Positions 8,510 through 16,849 of a DNA stretch of 64,000 bases are shown in pieces. The DNA is from DASWNP01 sp036399175 (GTDB lineage: Bacteria; Acidobacteriota; Blastocatellia; Pyrinomonadales; Pyrinomonadaceae). The DNA lies in NCBI GenBank assembly GCA_036399175.1, contig DASWNP010000018.1:18309-82308 (forward strand), read 5' to 3'. Under the pieces are notes generated by a model that did no database searches, was not told the DNA's origin, and saw nothing but the letters and a program-made list of their open reading frames with translations. The stretch's first letter is position 1; every line of letters starts with the position of its first letter. The position numbers and the translations under genes are program-made.

Positions 8510-10090
8510 ATGTCGAATCCATTCTCGTTCGGAGAGCTTGAGTTTAATCTGGTCGGTTCGTTGGAAGAGGGCGGGGGCGGCAAGCCCGAGCCAGAGACGC
8601 CTTTTCGCCTGCTCGTCATGGGCGACTTTAGCGGCCGCACGAATCGAGGGGCGTCCGAGCCCGGCTCGGTGCTCGCGTCGCTTCGTCCGCTCGAAGTTGA
8701 CCGCGACAACTTCGACGACGTGCTCAAGCGACTCGGCGTCCGCTTGCGGCTCGACGTTGCGGGCGAAGGCCAGACGCCCTTCGAGCTGCGCTTTCAGGAA
8801 CTCGAAGACTTTCATCCAGACCAGCTCTATTCCCAACTGGAAATCTTCCACGCGCTCCGGCACATGCGTCGAAGGCTCTCCAGCTCTTCGACCTTCGACG
8901 AGGCCGCGCGCGAGATGCGTAGCTGGGCGCGAGCCGCCGAGCCGTCTGCTGCGAGCGACCGGACGCCCGCCGCGCCCGCCAAAGAATCTCCCGCCGACGC
9001 TCCCAATACGGAAACCACGAGCGACCTCATCGCGCAGATGCTCAGCGCCTCCGAGCAGTCGAGGCCGTCGGCGCGCACGTCGTCGGAGAGCGCCGACCTG
9101 AATCAATTTCTGCGAGAGATTGTCGGGCCGCATCTCGTGGCCGACATCGAGGCCGAGCAGGAGGAGCTAATCGGCGCGGTCGATTCAGCCGTCGGCGAAC
9201 TCATGCGCTCCATTCTTCATCATCCCGATTTTCAGTCGCTCGAAGCCGCTTGGCGCTCGCTCCACTTCCTCGTCTCCCGCGTCGAGACCGACACCAATCT
9301 CAAGCTCTACCTGCTCGACATCTCGCAAAGCGAGCTTGACGCAGACCTCCGCGCTGCCGAAGACCTTCGACGCAGCGCGCTCTACAAGCTGCTCGTCGAA
9401 CAGAGCACGGGCACGCTCGGCGGCGACCCCTGGGCAGCAGTCGTCGGAAACTATACCTTCGACGAGACGCGCCAGTCTGCCGAGCTGCTCGGTCGCATCG
9501 CGCGCATCGCGCGACAATCGGGCGCGCCCTTCATCGCGGGCGCGAGTCCTCGTCTCGTCGGCGCAGACGGGTTCGCCCAAACGCCCGACCCCGACGACTG
9601 GCGCTCGACAGACGAGACGGAAGGCTCGCCCGCATGGGCGTCTCTGCGCCGTCTGCCCGAAGCCGCCTATCTCGGCCTCGCCCTCCCGCGTTTCCTTCTG
9701 CGTCTGCCCTACGGCGAAGAGACCGAGCCGACCGACAGCTTCGACTTTGAAGAGATGCCCGGAGGCTCGCGCCACGAAAGCTACCTCTGGGGCAACGCCG
9801 CTCTAGCCTGCGCCTACCTGCTCGCCGATGCCTTCACGCGCAGCGAGTGGGAGATGCAGCCCGGCGACGTGCAGCAGATAACAGACCTTCCCCTCCACAT
9901 CTACGAAGAGGACGGCGAATCGCAGGTCAAACCCTGCGCCGAAATTCTTCTCGGCGAACGCGCCGTCGAGCGCATCCTCGATGCCGGTCTGATGGCCTTC
10001 GTCTCCTTCCGAGGTCAGGACGAAATCCGCCTCGTGCGCTTCCAATCGCTCGCCCTCCCGCCGACCCGCCTCGCCGGACGCTGGAGCTGA
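8510..10090 (+). CDS. TssB-TssC fusion, contractile sheath protein (type VI secretion-like)
   Basis: A 526-residue protein. The N-terminal ~130 residues resemble TssB/ImpB (VMGDFSGR, then a short helical region), a Ser/Ala/Pro-rich linker runs to ~185, and the rest matches TssC/EvpB (IVGPHLVADI, HPDFQSLEAAWRSLHFLV, GGDPWAAVVGNY). TssB and TssC normally are separate proteins that co-assemble the contractile sheath in the cytoplasm; here they form one chain, shorter than the sum of both. The start at 8510 is preceded by AGAGAGG; an upstream GTG at 8468 lacks this. No other secretion gene (TssE, TssK, Hcp, VgrG, baseplate) is nearby, so it is an orphan in this window or part of a split locus. 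The sigma-54 activator upstream suggests regulated expression. Confidence 0.8.
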   Translation: MSNPFSFGELEFNLVGSLEEGGGGKPEPETPFRLLVMGDFSGRTNRGASEPGSVLASLRPLEVDRDNFDDVLKRLGVRLRLDVAGEGQTPFELRFQELEDFHPDQLYSQLEIFHALRHMRRRLSSSSTFDEAAREMRSWARAAEPSAASDRTPAAPAKESPADAPNTETTSDLIAQMLSASEQSRPSARTSSESADLNQFLREIVGPHLVADIEAEQEELIGAVDSAVGELMRSILHHPDFQSLEAAWRSLHFLVSRVETDTNLKLYLLDISQSELDADLRAAEDLRRSALYKLLVEQSTGTLGGDPWAAVVGNYTFDETRQSAELLGRIARIARQSGAPFIAGASPRLVGADGFAQTPDPDDWRSTDETEGSPAWASLRRLPEAAYLGLALPRFLLRLPYGEETEPTDSFDFEEMPGGSRHESYLWGNAALACAYLLADAFTRSEWEMQPGDVQQITDLPLHIYEEDGESQVKPCAEILLGERAVERILDAGLMAFVSFRGQDEIRLVRFQSLALPPTRLAGRWS

Positions 10091-10243
10091 AAGCGTTAGG
10101 GTTGAAGACTTGAAACTGAGCACGACGACGCCACCGCGCGTCGGCGATTAACCGTCGCCGCGCCGCGCCGACGCCGTGTTATCATTGCCCTCGCATCGAG
10201 CGTCTAAGCTCACGAAACCAACCTTCTGCACGGGTGAAAAAGT

Positions 10244-10804
10244 ATGTCTGTTGAAAGAGTAAGACGAGCCTTCACCACCGCCGATTATTACCGCATGGCC
10301 GAGTCGGGCATTCTCGGCGAAGACGACCGCGTCGAGCTTATCGAAGGTGAGGTGATTCAAATGAGCCCTATTGGTAGCCGCCATGCCGGGTGTATCGCAC
10401 GACTTATCACGTTTATCACGGAGCAGATGGGGCGCTCCGTGATTGTCAATTCGCAAAATCCCGTTCATCTGGATGAATACTCCGAGCCGCAGCCCGATGT
10501 CATCATCTTGAAGCCGCGCGAAGATTTCTATAGCAATTCGCACCCGACGCCTGACGACGTGCTGGTCGTCATCGAAGTGGCCGACTCTTCGGTGGTTTAC
10601 GACCGGGCGGTGAAGGTGCCTCTGTATGCGCGTGCGGGGATTGCTGAAGTTTGGCTGGTGGACTTGGTGAGGAACGTTTTGGAGATTTATTCCGCGCCCG
10701 AGCAGACGGCTTACAGGGACGTGCGCGAGTTGAGACGCGGCGAGCAGTTGAGTTCGGGGCAGGTGCCGGGGCTCATTTTGAGCGTGGATGAGATTCTCGG
10801 GTAA
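10244..10804 (+). CDS. Uma2-family (DUF820) putative endonuclease-fold protein
   Basis: A 186-residue protein of the Uma2/DUF820 family, which has a PD-(D/E)XK nuclease-like fold. Recognisable blocks are TTADYYRMAESGIL, DRVELIEGEVIQMSP, the PQPDVIIL acidic strand and VVIEVADSSV followed by DRAVKVPLYARAGI, with the acidic residues and lysine in the expected order (D..ExK-like). These genes are abundant in Acidobacteria, Cyanobacteria and Chloroflexi, and their biological role is unknown; a link to mobile elements has been suggested. It stands alone between the TssB-TssC fusion and the phosphatase gene. Confidence 0.85.
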   Translation: MSVERVRRAFTTADYYRMAESGILGEDDRVELIEGEVIQMSPIGSRHAGCIARLITFITEQMGRSVIVNSQNPVHLDEYSEPQPDVIILKPREDFYSNSHPTPDDVLVVIEVADSSVVYDRAVKVPLYARAGIAEVWLVDLVRNVLEIYSAPEQTAYRDVRELRRGEQLSSGQVPGLILSVDEILG

Positions 10805-10884
10805 GGGAGGAACAAAGCGGAAGCGCGGGGCGTTTGGGTTGTTGTCTTGAGTCAGGTGTGTTCGTGTTTTGGGAGAGCGGGGCG

Positions 10885-13239
10885 ATGGGTCGGCTGAATT
10901 TTCGCGGGATGGGGGAGGGGGCGCGGCGTTGGGGCTGGAGGGCGCGGGTCTGGCTGCGGCGGGTGATGCCGCGCGTGGCGGTGGCGGCTGTGCTGCTGCT
11001 CGCGTTGAGGCTTCTATTCGGCGCAACCCCGCTCTACGGTCAGCACGTCGCGGGCAGGCTGCTCGGTCTCTCGACCTTTCTCGTCGTCTCGCTCGCGCTT
11101 GTTTATTACGGCGCGCGTGCGCTCTTCTGGTTGAAGCGAAGGCTGCTCTGGCGCGTGCGCAGGCGTTTGGTGATTACCTATCTCTTTATCGGGCTGACGC
11201 CGATAATTCTGCTGGGGATGTTGGGGCTGCTCGCGGCGCTTATCGGCACGGGACAGTCGATGTCGCGCATCGTCGCCGTGCAGGTGAGCACGACCGAGAG
11301 GGAAGCTTTAGCCAACGCGCGCTCGCTCGCGGATGAACTGGCGCGACTCCCGACGGCGACGAACGAGCGCGCCGTGCAAAGCTGGCTCGACGAGCGGAGG
11401 GCGCTCCTGCATCCGTCGCTTCCGGGCGCGTGTGTGGCGGTGTGGCGCACGCCTGCTGCCTCGGGCGGCGTCTCTCCGGAGACGCTCGGAGAGGGAACGT
11501 CGGCGCAGTTTGCGAGCGAGACGACGGACGAGAGAACGCGCGGCGGCGGCGGCGACACGACGCCTGTCAGCGCGCCTCTGCCCGAATGGCTGCGCGGGCG
11601 TGCCGAGTGGAGCGGCCTGGCTTTCATCCCGCCGCCTGAGCATTCAAGAGAGCTGTTCGCCTCGCCTTCGGTGCGCGCTCTGGTGCGACGCACGTCGGGC
11701 GGCGAGCATCGAGCGGTGCTCGTCGTCGTTCCCATGAGCCGCGCGCTCGTCGAGAAGTTTCGAGAGAACGCCGGTTTCAATCTCAACCTCTATTTCCTCG
11801 ATGGCCGCGATGTTGACGCTAACATCGGCGCGAACGAAGTCGAGATACAGACTTCCCGAACTGAAGCTGAAGCCGCAGCCGCCGCCTCGCAGCCCGGTGC
11901 CGCCGACCCCGACCCGCAGCTCGAAGCGCAGTCCAACCTCGACCAGTTCGGCGAACAGATGACCGGCAAGCGTTACGTCGTCGTGCTTCCCGCAGTCAAC
12001 TGGCTCGACGGCGAGACGGATTCGCACATCTCCTTCGTCCTCAGCTTCACGCTCGCCGAAGCCTTCCGACAGATTCTCGGCAACAACGAGCTTGGGCAGG
12101 TACTCACGCGCGCGATGCTCTGGCTGGCGGGCATCTTCCTTTTCCTTGAGCTGCTCGCCCTCATCTCCGCCGCGTGGATGACTCGCGCCGTCACCGGCAC
12201 GGTGCACAAGCTCTACCGCGCCACCGAGTACATCAAGCGCGGCGACTTCTCGCATCGCGTCCACGTCCGCTCTCACGACCAGTTGGGCGAGTTGGCCGCC
12301 GCCTTCAACGATATGTCGGCCAACATCGACGCGCTCTTGAAACAGCGCGTCGCCTTCGAGCGTCTGGAGCGCGAGGTGGAGATTGCCGCCGAGGTGCAGG
12401 CGCAGCTTTTCCCGCGCAGCGTGCCCCGTCTTCCGACTCTGGAGATAGCGGGCGAGTGTCGCGCGGCGCGCGGGGTCGCCGGCGATTACTACGACTACAT
12501 AGAGATTGCCGAAGGACTCGTCGCCTTCGCCCTCGGCGACGTTTCGGGCAAGGGCATCTCGGCCTCGCTCGTCATGTCCAACCTGCAAGCGTCTCTGCGC
12601 GCGCAGACGACCATCATCGCCGAGCGTCTGCGTCTGGCCGCGCGCACCGCCGGCGCGCCCGCCCTCGCCTCCGTGTCGGCGTCCTCTTCGGGCGTCGCGG
12701 GCGTCGAAGCGTCTGCTGGCGAGATGCCCTGCGGCGTGACGGGCGTCGATACGGAGTGCGCCGTCGAGAACATGGTCTCAAGCATCAACGAACAACTCTG
12801 CCGAAGCACCGACGCCAACCGCTTCGCAACTCTCTTTCTCGCCATCTACGACGACCGAACGCGCACGCTCCGCTACACCAACGCCGGACACAACGCGCCC
12901 ATCCTCGTCCGCCCCGACGGCTCTTTAGAGCGTCTCACCGAAGGCGGCACGGTCGTCGGCGCGTTCGACTTCATCACCTACGCCGAAGAGCGCGTCCGGC
13001 TAGAGCCCGGCGCGCTCCTGGTCGTCTTCTCCGACGGCATCAGCGAAGCGCAAAACGAGACCGGCGAAGAGTACGGCGAAGAGCGCCTCGTGCGTCTCGC
13101 CGTCAGCAATCGAAAGCTTTCAGCCGACGCGTTGCGCCGCGCCGTCTTTGAAGAGATAGACCTCTGGTCGGGCGCGCAGGAGCGCGGCGACGATCAGACG
13201 GTCGTCATCGTCAAAGCGAAGGGCGGCGGCGATAGGTAA
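10885..13239 (+). CDS. SpoIIE-family protein phosphatase with HAMP domain, membrane bound
   Basis: A 784-residue sensor phosphatase. Three hydrophobic segments (~29-50, ~59-77, ~95-118) precede a large loop (~120-405), probably extracytoplasmic and rich in Ala/Glu/Gln in its second half. Then come a membrane helix (~411-434), a HAMP linker (YRATEYIKRGDFSHRV) and a PPM/SpoIIE phosphatase domain with GDYYDYIEI, LGDVSGKGISASL, YTNAGHNAPIL and FSDGISEAQN, so the metal-binding aspartates are all present. Such proteins dephosphorylate anti-sigma-factor antagonists in partner-switching pathways. An Ala/Ser-rich insert (~590-620) interrupts the phosphatase domain. The ATG at 10885 follows GGGAGAGCGGGG and is preferred over a GTG at 10834. 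Confidence 0.85.
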   Translation: MGRLNFRGMGEGARRWGWRARVWLRRVMPRVAVAAVLLLALRLLFGATPLYGQHVAGRLLGLSTFLVVSLALVYYGARALFWLKRRLLWRVRRRLVITYLFIGLTPIILLGMLGLLAALIGTGQSMSRIVAVQVSTTEREALANARSLADELARLPTATNERAVQSWLDERRALLHPSLPGACVAVWRTPAASGGVSPETLGEGTSAQFASETTDERTRGGGGDTTPVSAPLPEWLRGRAEWSGLAFIPPPEHSRELFASPSVRALVRRTSGGEHRAVLVVVPMSRALVEKFRENAGFNLNLYFLDGRDVDANIGANEVEIQTSRTEAEAAAAASQPGAADPDPQLEAQSNLDQFGEQMTGKRYVVVLPAVNWLDGETDSHISFVLSFTLAEAFRQILGNNELGQVLTRAMLWLAGIFLFLELLALISAAWMTRAVTGTVHKLYRATEYIKRGDFSHRVHVRSHDQLGELAAAFNDMSANIDALLKQRVAFERLEREVEIAAEVQAQLFPRSVPRLPTLEIAGECRAARGVAGDYYDYIEIAEGLVAFALGDVSGKGISASLVMSNLQASLRAQTTIIAERLRLAARTAGAPALASVSASSSGVAGVEASAGEMPCGVTGVDTECAVENMVSSINEQLCRSTDANRFATLFLAIYDDRTRTLRYTNAGHNAPILVRPDGSLERLTEGGTVVGAFDFITYAEERVRLEPGALLVVFSDGISEAQNETGEEYGEERLVRLAVSNRKLSADALRRAVFEEIDLWSGAQERGDDQTVVIVKAKGGGDR

Positions 13240-13293
13240 AACTTCCGCATCGCGCTCGCGCGTCTGACTCTTCATGCTCGCGCAAAACGACTG

Positions 13294-13299
13294 TATAAT
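13294..13299 (+). promoter_or_regulatory. Possible -10 element for the GG-leader peptide genes
   Basis: A perfect TATAAT lies 70 nt before the first small peptide gene. A -35 at the proper spacing is poor (TTCATG), so the promoter call rests mainly on the -10 hexamer and the following 5' leader with a strong ribosome binding site. Confidence 0.4.
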
Positions 13300-13368
13300 C
13301 CGCGTCCACGTAAAACCAGCCTCGTCGCTGCACGAAAACAGTTGACCCCCGAAAGGAGACATCGACCG

Positions 13369-13518
13369 ATGGCATCGAAGAAGGAAGAGAGCAAGCCTAA
13401 ACGTCGCACGCAGGTCAAAGAGTTGCCGAAGGAAGAGCGAGAACTCTCGAAGGACGAGCAGAAGAAGGTTAAAGGCGGCAGCTTCAACCTGCAACAGATT
13501 CAACAGACATTGAAATAA
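13369..13518 (+). CDS. Small double-glycine-leader peptide 1 (putative RiPP/bacteriocin-like precursor)
   Basis: A 49-residue highly charged peptide preceded by a strong GAAAGGAG site. Its C-terminal half carries RELSKDEQKKVKGG at residues 24-37, which fits the double-glycine leader consensus (LSxxExxxIxGG) recognised by C39-peptidase ABC exporters. After GG only 12 residues remain (SFNLQQIQQTLK). A paralogue follows 77 nt downstream with almost the same leader and a different tail, the pattern expected for precursor peptides. No modification enzyme or exporter is adjacent, so processing would have to come from elsewhere. The alternative is a small charged protein of unknown function that merely resembles such a leader. 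Confidence 0.65.
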   Translation: MASKKEESKPKRRTQVKELPKEERELSKDEQKKVKGGSFNLQQIQQTLK

Positions 13519-13595
13519 CGGAAAGTCCCGCCGCTTGAGTAAGGCTGTCTGACTCTGCCGCCGGTATTCTCAATCTCTAACAGGAGCGATACATC

Positions 13596-13748
13596 ATGGC
13601 AAAGAAGACGGAAGAGAAAAAGCCGGAGCGTCGGACACAGGTCAAAGAGTTGCCGAAGGAAGGCAGGGAGCTTTCCAAAGATGAGCAGAAGCGAGTGAAG
13701 GGCGGCGCGGGCACGTCTCTGGTGATTGATTTGAGCGCGAAGAAATAG
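13596..13748 (+). CDS. Small double-glycine-leader peptide 2
   Basis: A 50-residue paralogue of the gene before it. Residues 11-37 share the block RRTQVKELPKE ... RELSKDEQKRVKGG with the first peptide, with GG again at residues 36-37, but the 13-residue tail (AGTSLVIDLSAKK) is unrelated. AGGAGCG lies ~10 nt upstream of the ATG. A rho-independent terminator follows, so the two peptides probably form one transcript. The conserved leader with variable tail is the main evidence that these are secreted or processed peptides. Confidence 0.65.
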   Translation: MAKKTEEKKPERRTQVKELPKEGRELSKDEQKRVKGGAGTSLVIDLSAKK

Positions 13749-13767
13749 TAAAACCCCCGCGCTGTTG

Positions 13768-13802
13768 AAAAGCCCCGCTCACATGGGCGGGGCTTTTGCT
13801 TT
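13768..13802 (+). terminator. Rho-independent terminator after the GG-leader peptide pair
   Basis: AGCCCCGC (13771-13778) pairs with GCGGGGCT (13787-13794); flanking AAA/TTT extends the stem and TTTTGCTTTC follows. It closes the small-peptide transcript. Confidence 0.8.
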
Positions 13803-13804
13803 CG

Positions 13805-13875
13805 TCCTGAACTTTTGTTTTCCGGCCTTTTGCCTTCTGCTTTCTCAGCTTTCCCTTTGCCCTTTTCCCTTTGCC
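13805..13875. repeat. Pyrimidine-rich short-repeat patch
   Basis: On the + strand this gap is a run of CTTTTGCCTTCTGC / CTTTGCCCTTTTCCC-like repeats reaching the stop codon of the next gene. It looks like one arm of the short-repeat hairpins seen elsewhere in the window; the second arm is missing. Confidence 0.45.
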
Positions 13876-14919
13876 TTACCTGATAACTCTCACGTCGCGC
13901 TCGCTGAAGATTTTCCAGCCCGCGCCGGTCTTCTGCCAGCGCAGCTCCTGCACGACTTCGCCTCGACGGCTGCGCGAGCCTTCGTCTACCCGGTATTGTT
14001 TCCTGAAACGCATGATGGCCGTGCGCCCGGCGTCCTGAAAGATGATTTCGGGCTCTTCGGCGCGGATGTCGATGAGGTCGGCTCTGGCGAAGACGCGCGC
14101 TTTCTCTACCCGCACGAAGGAGCGCGGAGTGTTGCGCGCCAGATAGAAAGCCTTGAGCTGCGGCATGTAGAAGGAGATTTGGCGCTCTATGTCGCGCGCG
14201 TTGGTGGCCTCCACCCATTCGCGCAGAGCATCGCGCAGGGCTTCGGCCTCTGTGCTCTCGGCTCGGGCGCTCGGGGTCGGAGTAGTGGTCGTCCCTGCTA
14301 TCTCGCGCCCGTCGCTCGGCGTCTCGCCGTAGATGTCCCAGCGCGCCGTGTCGGAAATCTTGGTGTAGATAGTTTGAATGATGACGGGCTCGTTGAGTTG
14401 TTCGGCTGAGATGCGGCGCGTCACCCTGAGCCTCTTGCCGTTGTCGATGGAGGTGAACATGACGCTGAAGTTGTCTTCGGTTCTGCCGGTCGAGGTAAAG
14501 GTCACGCGGTTCGGCTCGACCGAGATGCGCGACTGTATCATGTGACCGTCGCGCGCTCGCTCGACGTGCGTCGTCCCGTCTGCGACGAGCGTCACGCGCG
14601 GGGCGCGCGAAGAGCCGATGGTAACTCTTCGCCCCTCTCGCTCGATGGCTAGAAGGTCTGGCGGCGTGAGACGCACGGCGAGGTCGATGAAGAAACGCTG
14701 CTGCTCGCCGAACGGCAGATTGCTCGACGCGCCCGCCACCACCGAATAGAGCTTATCGCTCTGCGGAATGTCGATGCGATAGACGCCCGTCATCGATGAC
14801 CGAGCCGAGCCGCCTCTCCGCGCCGCCGCCCCGCGCCCCTCCTGCGCCTGAATCTCAACCCCGAGACTCGACAGCAAAACCAGCAACACCGCCCCGACGC
14901 TGCCCTTCCTCTTCATCAT
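13876..14919 (-). CDS. Secreted protein with C-terminal NTF2/SnoaL-like domain
   Basis: A 347-residue protein. The start at 14919 (ATGATGAAG) gives a typical signal peptide (KRKGSVGAVLLVLLSSLGVEIQAQ), whereas the longer frame to 15,042 would run through an intergenic repeat and is rejected. Residues ~40-220 form a beta-rich domain without a family I recognise. Residues ~235-347 (EALRDALREWVEATNARDIER ... YMPQLKAFYL ... WQKTGAGWKIFSERDVRVI, quoted in parts) match the nuclear transport factor 2/SnoaL-like fold often found as a stand-alone ligand-binding domain. Probably periplasmic; function unknown. Confidence 0.75.
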   Translation of the reverse strand: MMKRKGSVGAVLLVLLSSLGVEIQAQEGRGAAARRGGSARSSMTGVYRIDIPQSDKLYSVVAGASSNLPFGEQQRFFIDLAVRLTPPDLLAIEREGRRVTIGSSRAPRVTLVADGTTHVERARDGHMIQSRISVEPNRVTFTSTGRTEDNFSVMFTSIDNGKRLRVTRRISAEQLNEPVIIQTIYTKISDTARWDIYGETPSDGREIAGTTTTPTPSARAESTEAEALRDALREWVEATNARDIERQISFYMPQLKAFYLARNTPRSFVRVEKARVFARADLIDIRAEEPEIIFQDAGRTAIMRFRKQYRVDEGSRSRRGEVVQELRWQKTGAGWKIFSERDVRVIR

Positions 14920-14968
14920 TTCGCCAAACCTCAACCCTCTGAAATCCCGCCCTCTCAGAAAGGGAATT

Positions 14969-15114
14969 AACAGGGATGGACAGGATGAACAGGATAAGGG
15001 CAAATGATGAATGCGGAATGATGAATGCGGAATGAAAGACAAAATGCTTTCTGCTTTAATTCATCATTCCGCATTCCTAATTCATCATTTCTTTTCATCC
15101 TGTCCATCCCTGTT
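14969..15114. repeat. Nested inverted repeat of short direct repeats
   Basis: The outer arms (14969-14989 and 15094-15114) are 21-nt exact inverse complements built from the GGATGGACAGGATGAACAGG word. Inside, a second pair of arms is made of GATGAATGCGGAATGATGAATG-like repeats. The stretch 14,920-15,256 holds no gene besides this element. Confidence 0.75.
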
Positions 15115-15256
15115 TGAATTGCTTTCCTGAGCCGCTCCAAATATAGCAGAAGTGGCGGCTGCAAAGAGAGAAGAAGAAGGGCGTCGGTCGTCTTCGGGGA
15201 TGCGCCGGAGAGGCGCGAAACTGTCGGGCACTTCTCCGGCGCAGGTGTGGGTCGGG

Positions 15257-15961
15257 TCAGGATGCGGGAGCGGTTGGGGGTGTCTGTGTTTCGGTTGGGG
15301 GTGTTTGCGTTCGGGAGTTGCGGCGCGGCGAGCGTTCGACGTGGCTGGCGCTCGCCCATGCGGCGAGGATGGCCGGGTCGTCGCGGAATTTGTTGCGGAC
15401 AATCGCGTCGAGTTGACGCACGATGTCGAGTCCGCGCTCGATAACGGGGTCTAAGGCGGCATTGGCGGCGACGCTCGTCTCCTTAGCCTGATTCTGTTCC
15501 GCGACGGCCTGCTCGAAATTGTTGATGTCGGCCTGTAAATCTTCGAGGAAGTTGGAGGGCAGCTCGAAGCTGATGAAATCGTCTTTGACAGGCGAGGCGT
15601 TCGCCCCGAAGGAGCGAGCCGTGCTGAGCAGAATCTGGTCGTTGATTTTCCCGCGCGGCAGGCGAAACTTCTCCGAGATTTCCGGCCTTCTGAAAGCCAT
15701 CGCGCGAGCCGTCTGGCTGATGGTTTCGAGGTCTTCGAGCAGAGCTTCACGCGCCGCCGCGCGTCTCGAAGTGCCCTGCGCCGAAGCGTTTTTGCCCGCC
15801 GCCTGTGCCGTCGCGTGTGCCGTCACCTCTGCGATTACCTGATTGAGTTGAGCGAAAAGCTGGGCAAACATCGAGGTAGGCAGAAACAAGTGGAGATGAG
15901 TCTCGCAGAAGCCCCGCACGCGCACGAACATATCTAACGTGCGTCTTCTTGTATCTCTCAT
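15257..15961 (-). CDS. Hypothetical protein, Acidobacteria-type (MRDTRRRTLDMFVRV family)
   Basis: A 234-residue, mostly helical soluble protein of unknown function. The ATG at 15961 has AAAGGAAA upstream; the longer reading to 16,054 lacks support. It begins RDTRRRTLDMFVRVRGFCETH, then has an Ala/Thr-rich helix (EVTAHATAQAAGKNAS) and a helical body. The last ~20 residues are a low-complexity tail with the repeat TQTPPTE/TQTPPTA. I recall similar hypothetical proteins in Acidobacteria, but no function is known to me. It lies next to the 21-bp tandem repeat. Confidence 0.65.
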   Translation of the reverse strand: MRDTRRRTLDMFVRVRGFCETHLHLFLPTSMFAQLFAQLNQVIAEVTAHATAQAAGKNASAQGTSRRAAAREALLEDLETISQTARAMAFRRPEISEKFRLPRGKINDQILLSTARSFGANASPVKDDFISFELPSNFLEDLQADINNFEQAVAEQNQAKETSVAANAALDPVIERGLDIVRQLDAIVRNKFRDDPAILAAWASASHVERSPRRNSRTQTPPTETQTPPTAPAS

Positions 15962-16174
15962 GGAAGTTTCCTTTCGTGTGAGGGAAGGAAGAGGGGGATT
16001 CCTTCCGGTGGGTTGAAGGAAGCGAGGCCACATACGCCCTTTGGAGGGGCGCATTATATAACTTACTGCCCGGCTCAGAACATCTTTTTACTGCACGGGC
16101 AGACTCGAAGCCTTCGCCATGCCTGTTGCGCCATGCGTCGCAGCTTTCGCACAAGGGATGGCGCAAACGGCGCG

Positions 16175-16447
16175 GTGCGAGCCGTTTTTCAACGAGTGCG
16201 TGACTGTTTCAAGGCGCTGCGCGACAACTTGACGCGGGTGCGCGGCGATTTTACGACCAGAGTTGACAATTTCTGTCAATGAATCGGCGACTTTGCAGCG
16301 GTGCGCCGTCTCTCTGCAATGGTGCGCCGCATATTTGCATTGGTGCGCGGAATATTTACGATGGTGCGCGGCGTTGCAAATTTAGTGCGCGCCATTTTTG
16401 CAATGGTGCACGGGATATTTGCAACGGTGCGCGGCCTCTCAAAACTG
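16175..16447 (+). repeat. Thirteen-unit 21-bp tandem repeat encoding a VRxIFxM heptad
   Basis: Thirteen contiguous, exactly phased 21-nt units start at 16175, 16196, 16217 and so on to 16447. The clearest units (from 16301) read GTGCGCGGCATATTTGCAATG with variation. Read from any GTG the units give a 7-residue repeat such as VRGIFTM, VRAIFAM, VHGIFAT. The frame is open except for one TGA at 16280, at the first codon of unit 6. The upstream frame can start at 16,013 and the downstream frame runs to 16,525. No ribosome binding site supports translation, so I annotate the repeat rather than a gene. Confidence 0.75.
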
Positions 16448-16614
16448 GTGCGTGAGGGTTCTAACGCCTATCTCTTCAATATTTATGAACGACCCGGCAT
16501 GTTTTCGCTATTCTTCCCGACTTGACAGTGAGGGACGAATGATTTCGAGACATTCCCGAAATCTGTACAGTCGCCTTCCACCTCACCCAAAATCTGCGGC
16601 TCGCACAAAAATTA

Positions 16615-16849
16615 TTAAGAAGCTGTTTGGAAACAGGAGCGACATTGTCCCGTCAGGAACAATCTGAAAATAGCCCAGCGATTTATCGCTGGGTTTAAGA
16701 GCGCATCTATTGTCGCAGTCGCGTAGGGACGGCTGAGCCTCATTCAGCCGTCCCTACGGGACTAAGCAGGGTTGTAACTCGTGTCCCAGCGATAAATCGC
16801 TGGGCTATTATCGACAGTCCCTTGCGGGACTTTTCAAACAGCTTCTAAG
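16615..16849. repeat. Large inverted-repeat element (MITE/REP-like)
   Basis: The ends TTAAGAAGCTGTTTG and CAAACAGCTTCTAA are inverse complements, and inside lies a second pair: TAGCCCAGCGATTTATCGCTGGG (16671-16693) with its complement at 16785-16807, each also self-complementary around GCGAT. A third hairpin (GTAGGGACGGCTGA/TCAGCCGTCCCTAC) sits at the centre. It has no gene and looks like a non-autonomous repeat element. The core CCCAGCGATAAATCGCTGGG is a typical dispersed bacterial repeat style. Confidence 0.75.

Noticed and set aside
10148..11026. 292-codon minus-strand frame over the Uma2 gene
   Set aside because: Arg/Pro-rich shadow; the Uma2 gene on the + strand is clear.
11644..12588. 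314-codon minus-strand frame antisense to the SpoIIE-family gene
   Set aside because: Low-complexity charged composition, no domain, no ribosome binding site.
14920..15042. N-terminal extension of the NTF2-like secreted protein
   Set aside because: The extension is read from the intergenic inverted repeat; the signal peptide begins at 14919.
16175..16447. CRISPR-like array
   Set aside because: The repeats are contiguous 21-nt units without unique spacers, and no cas gene is present.
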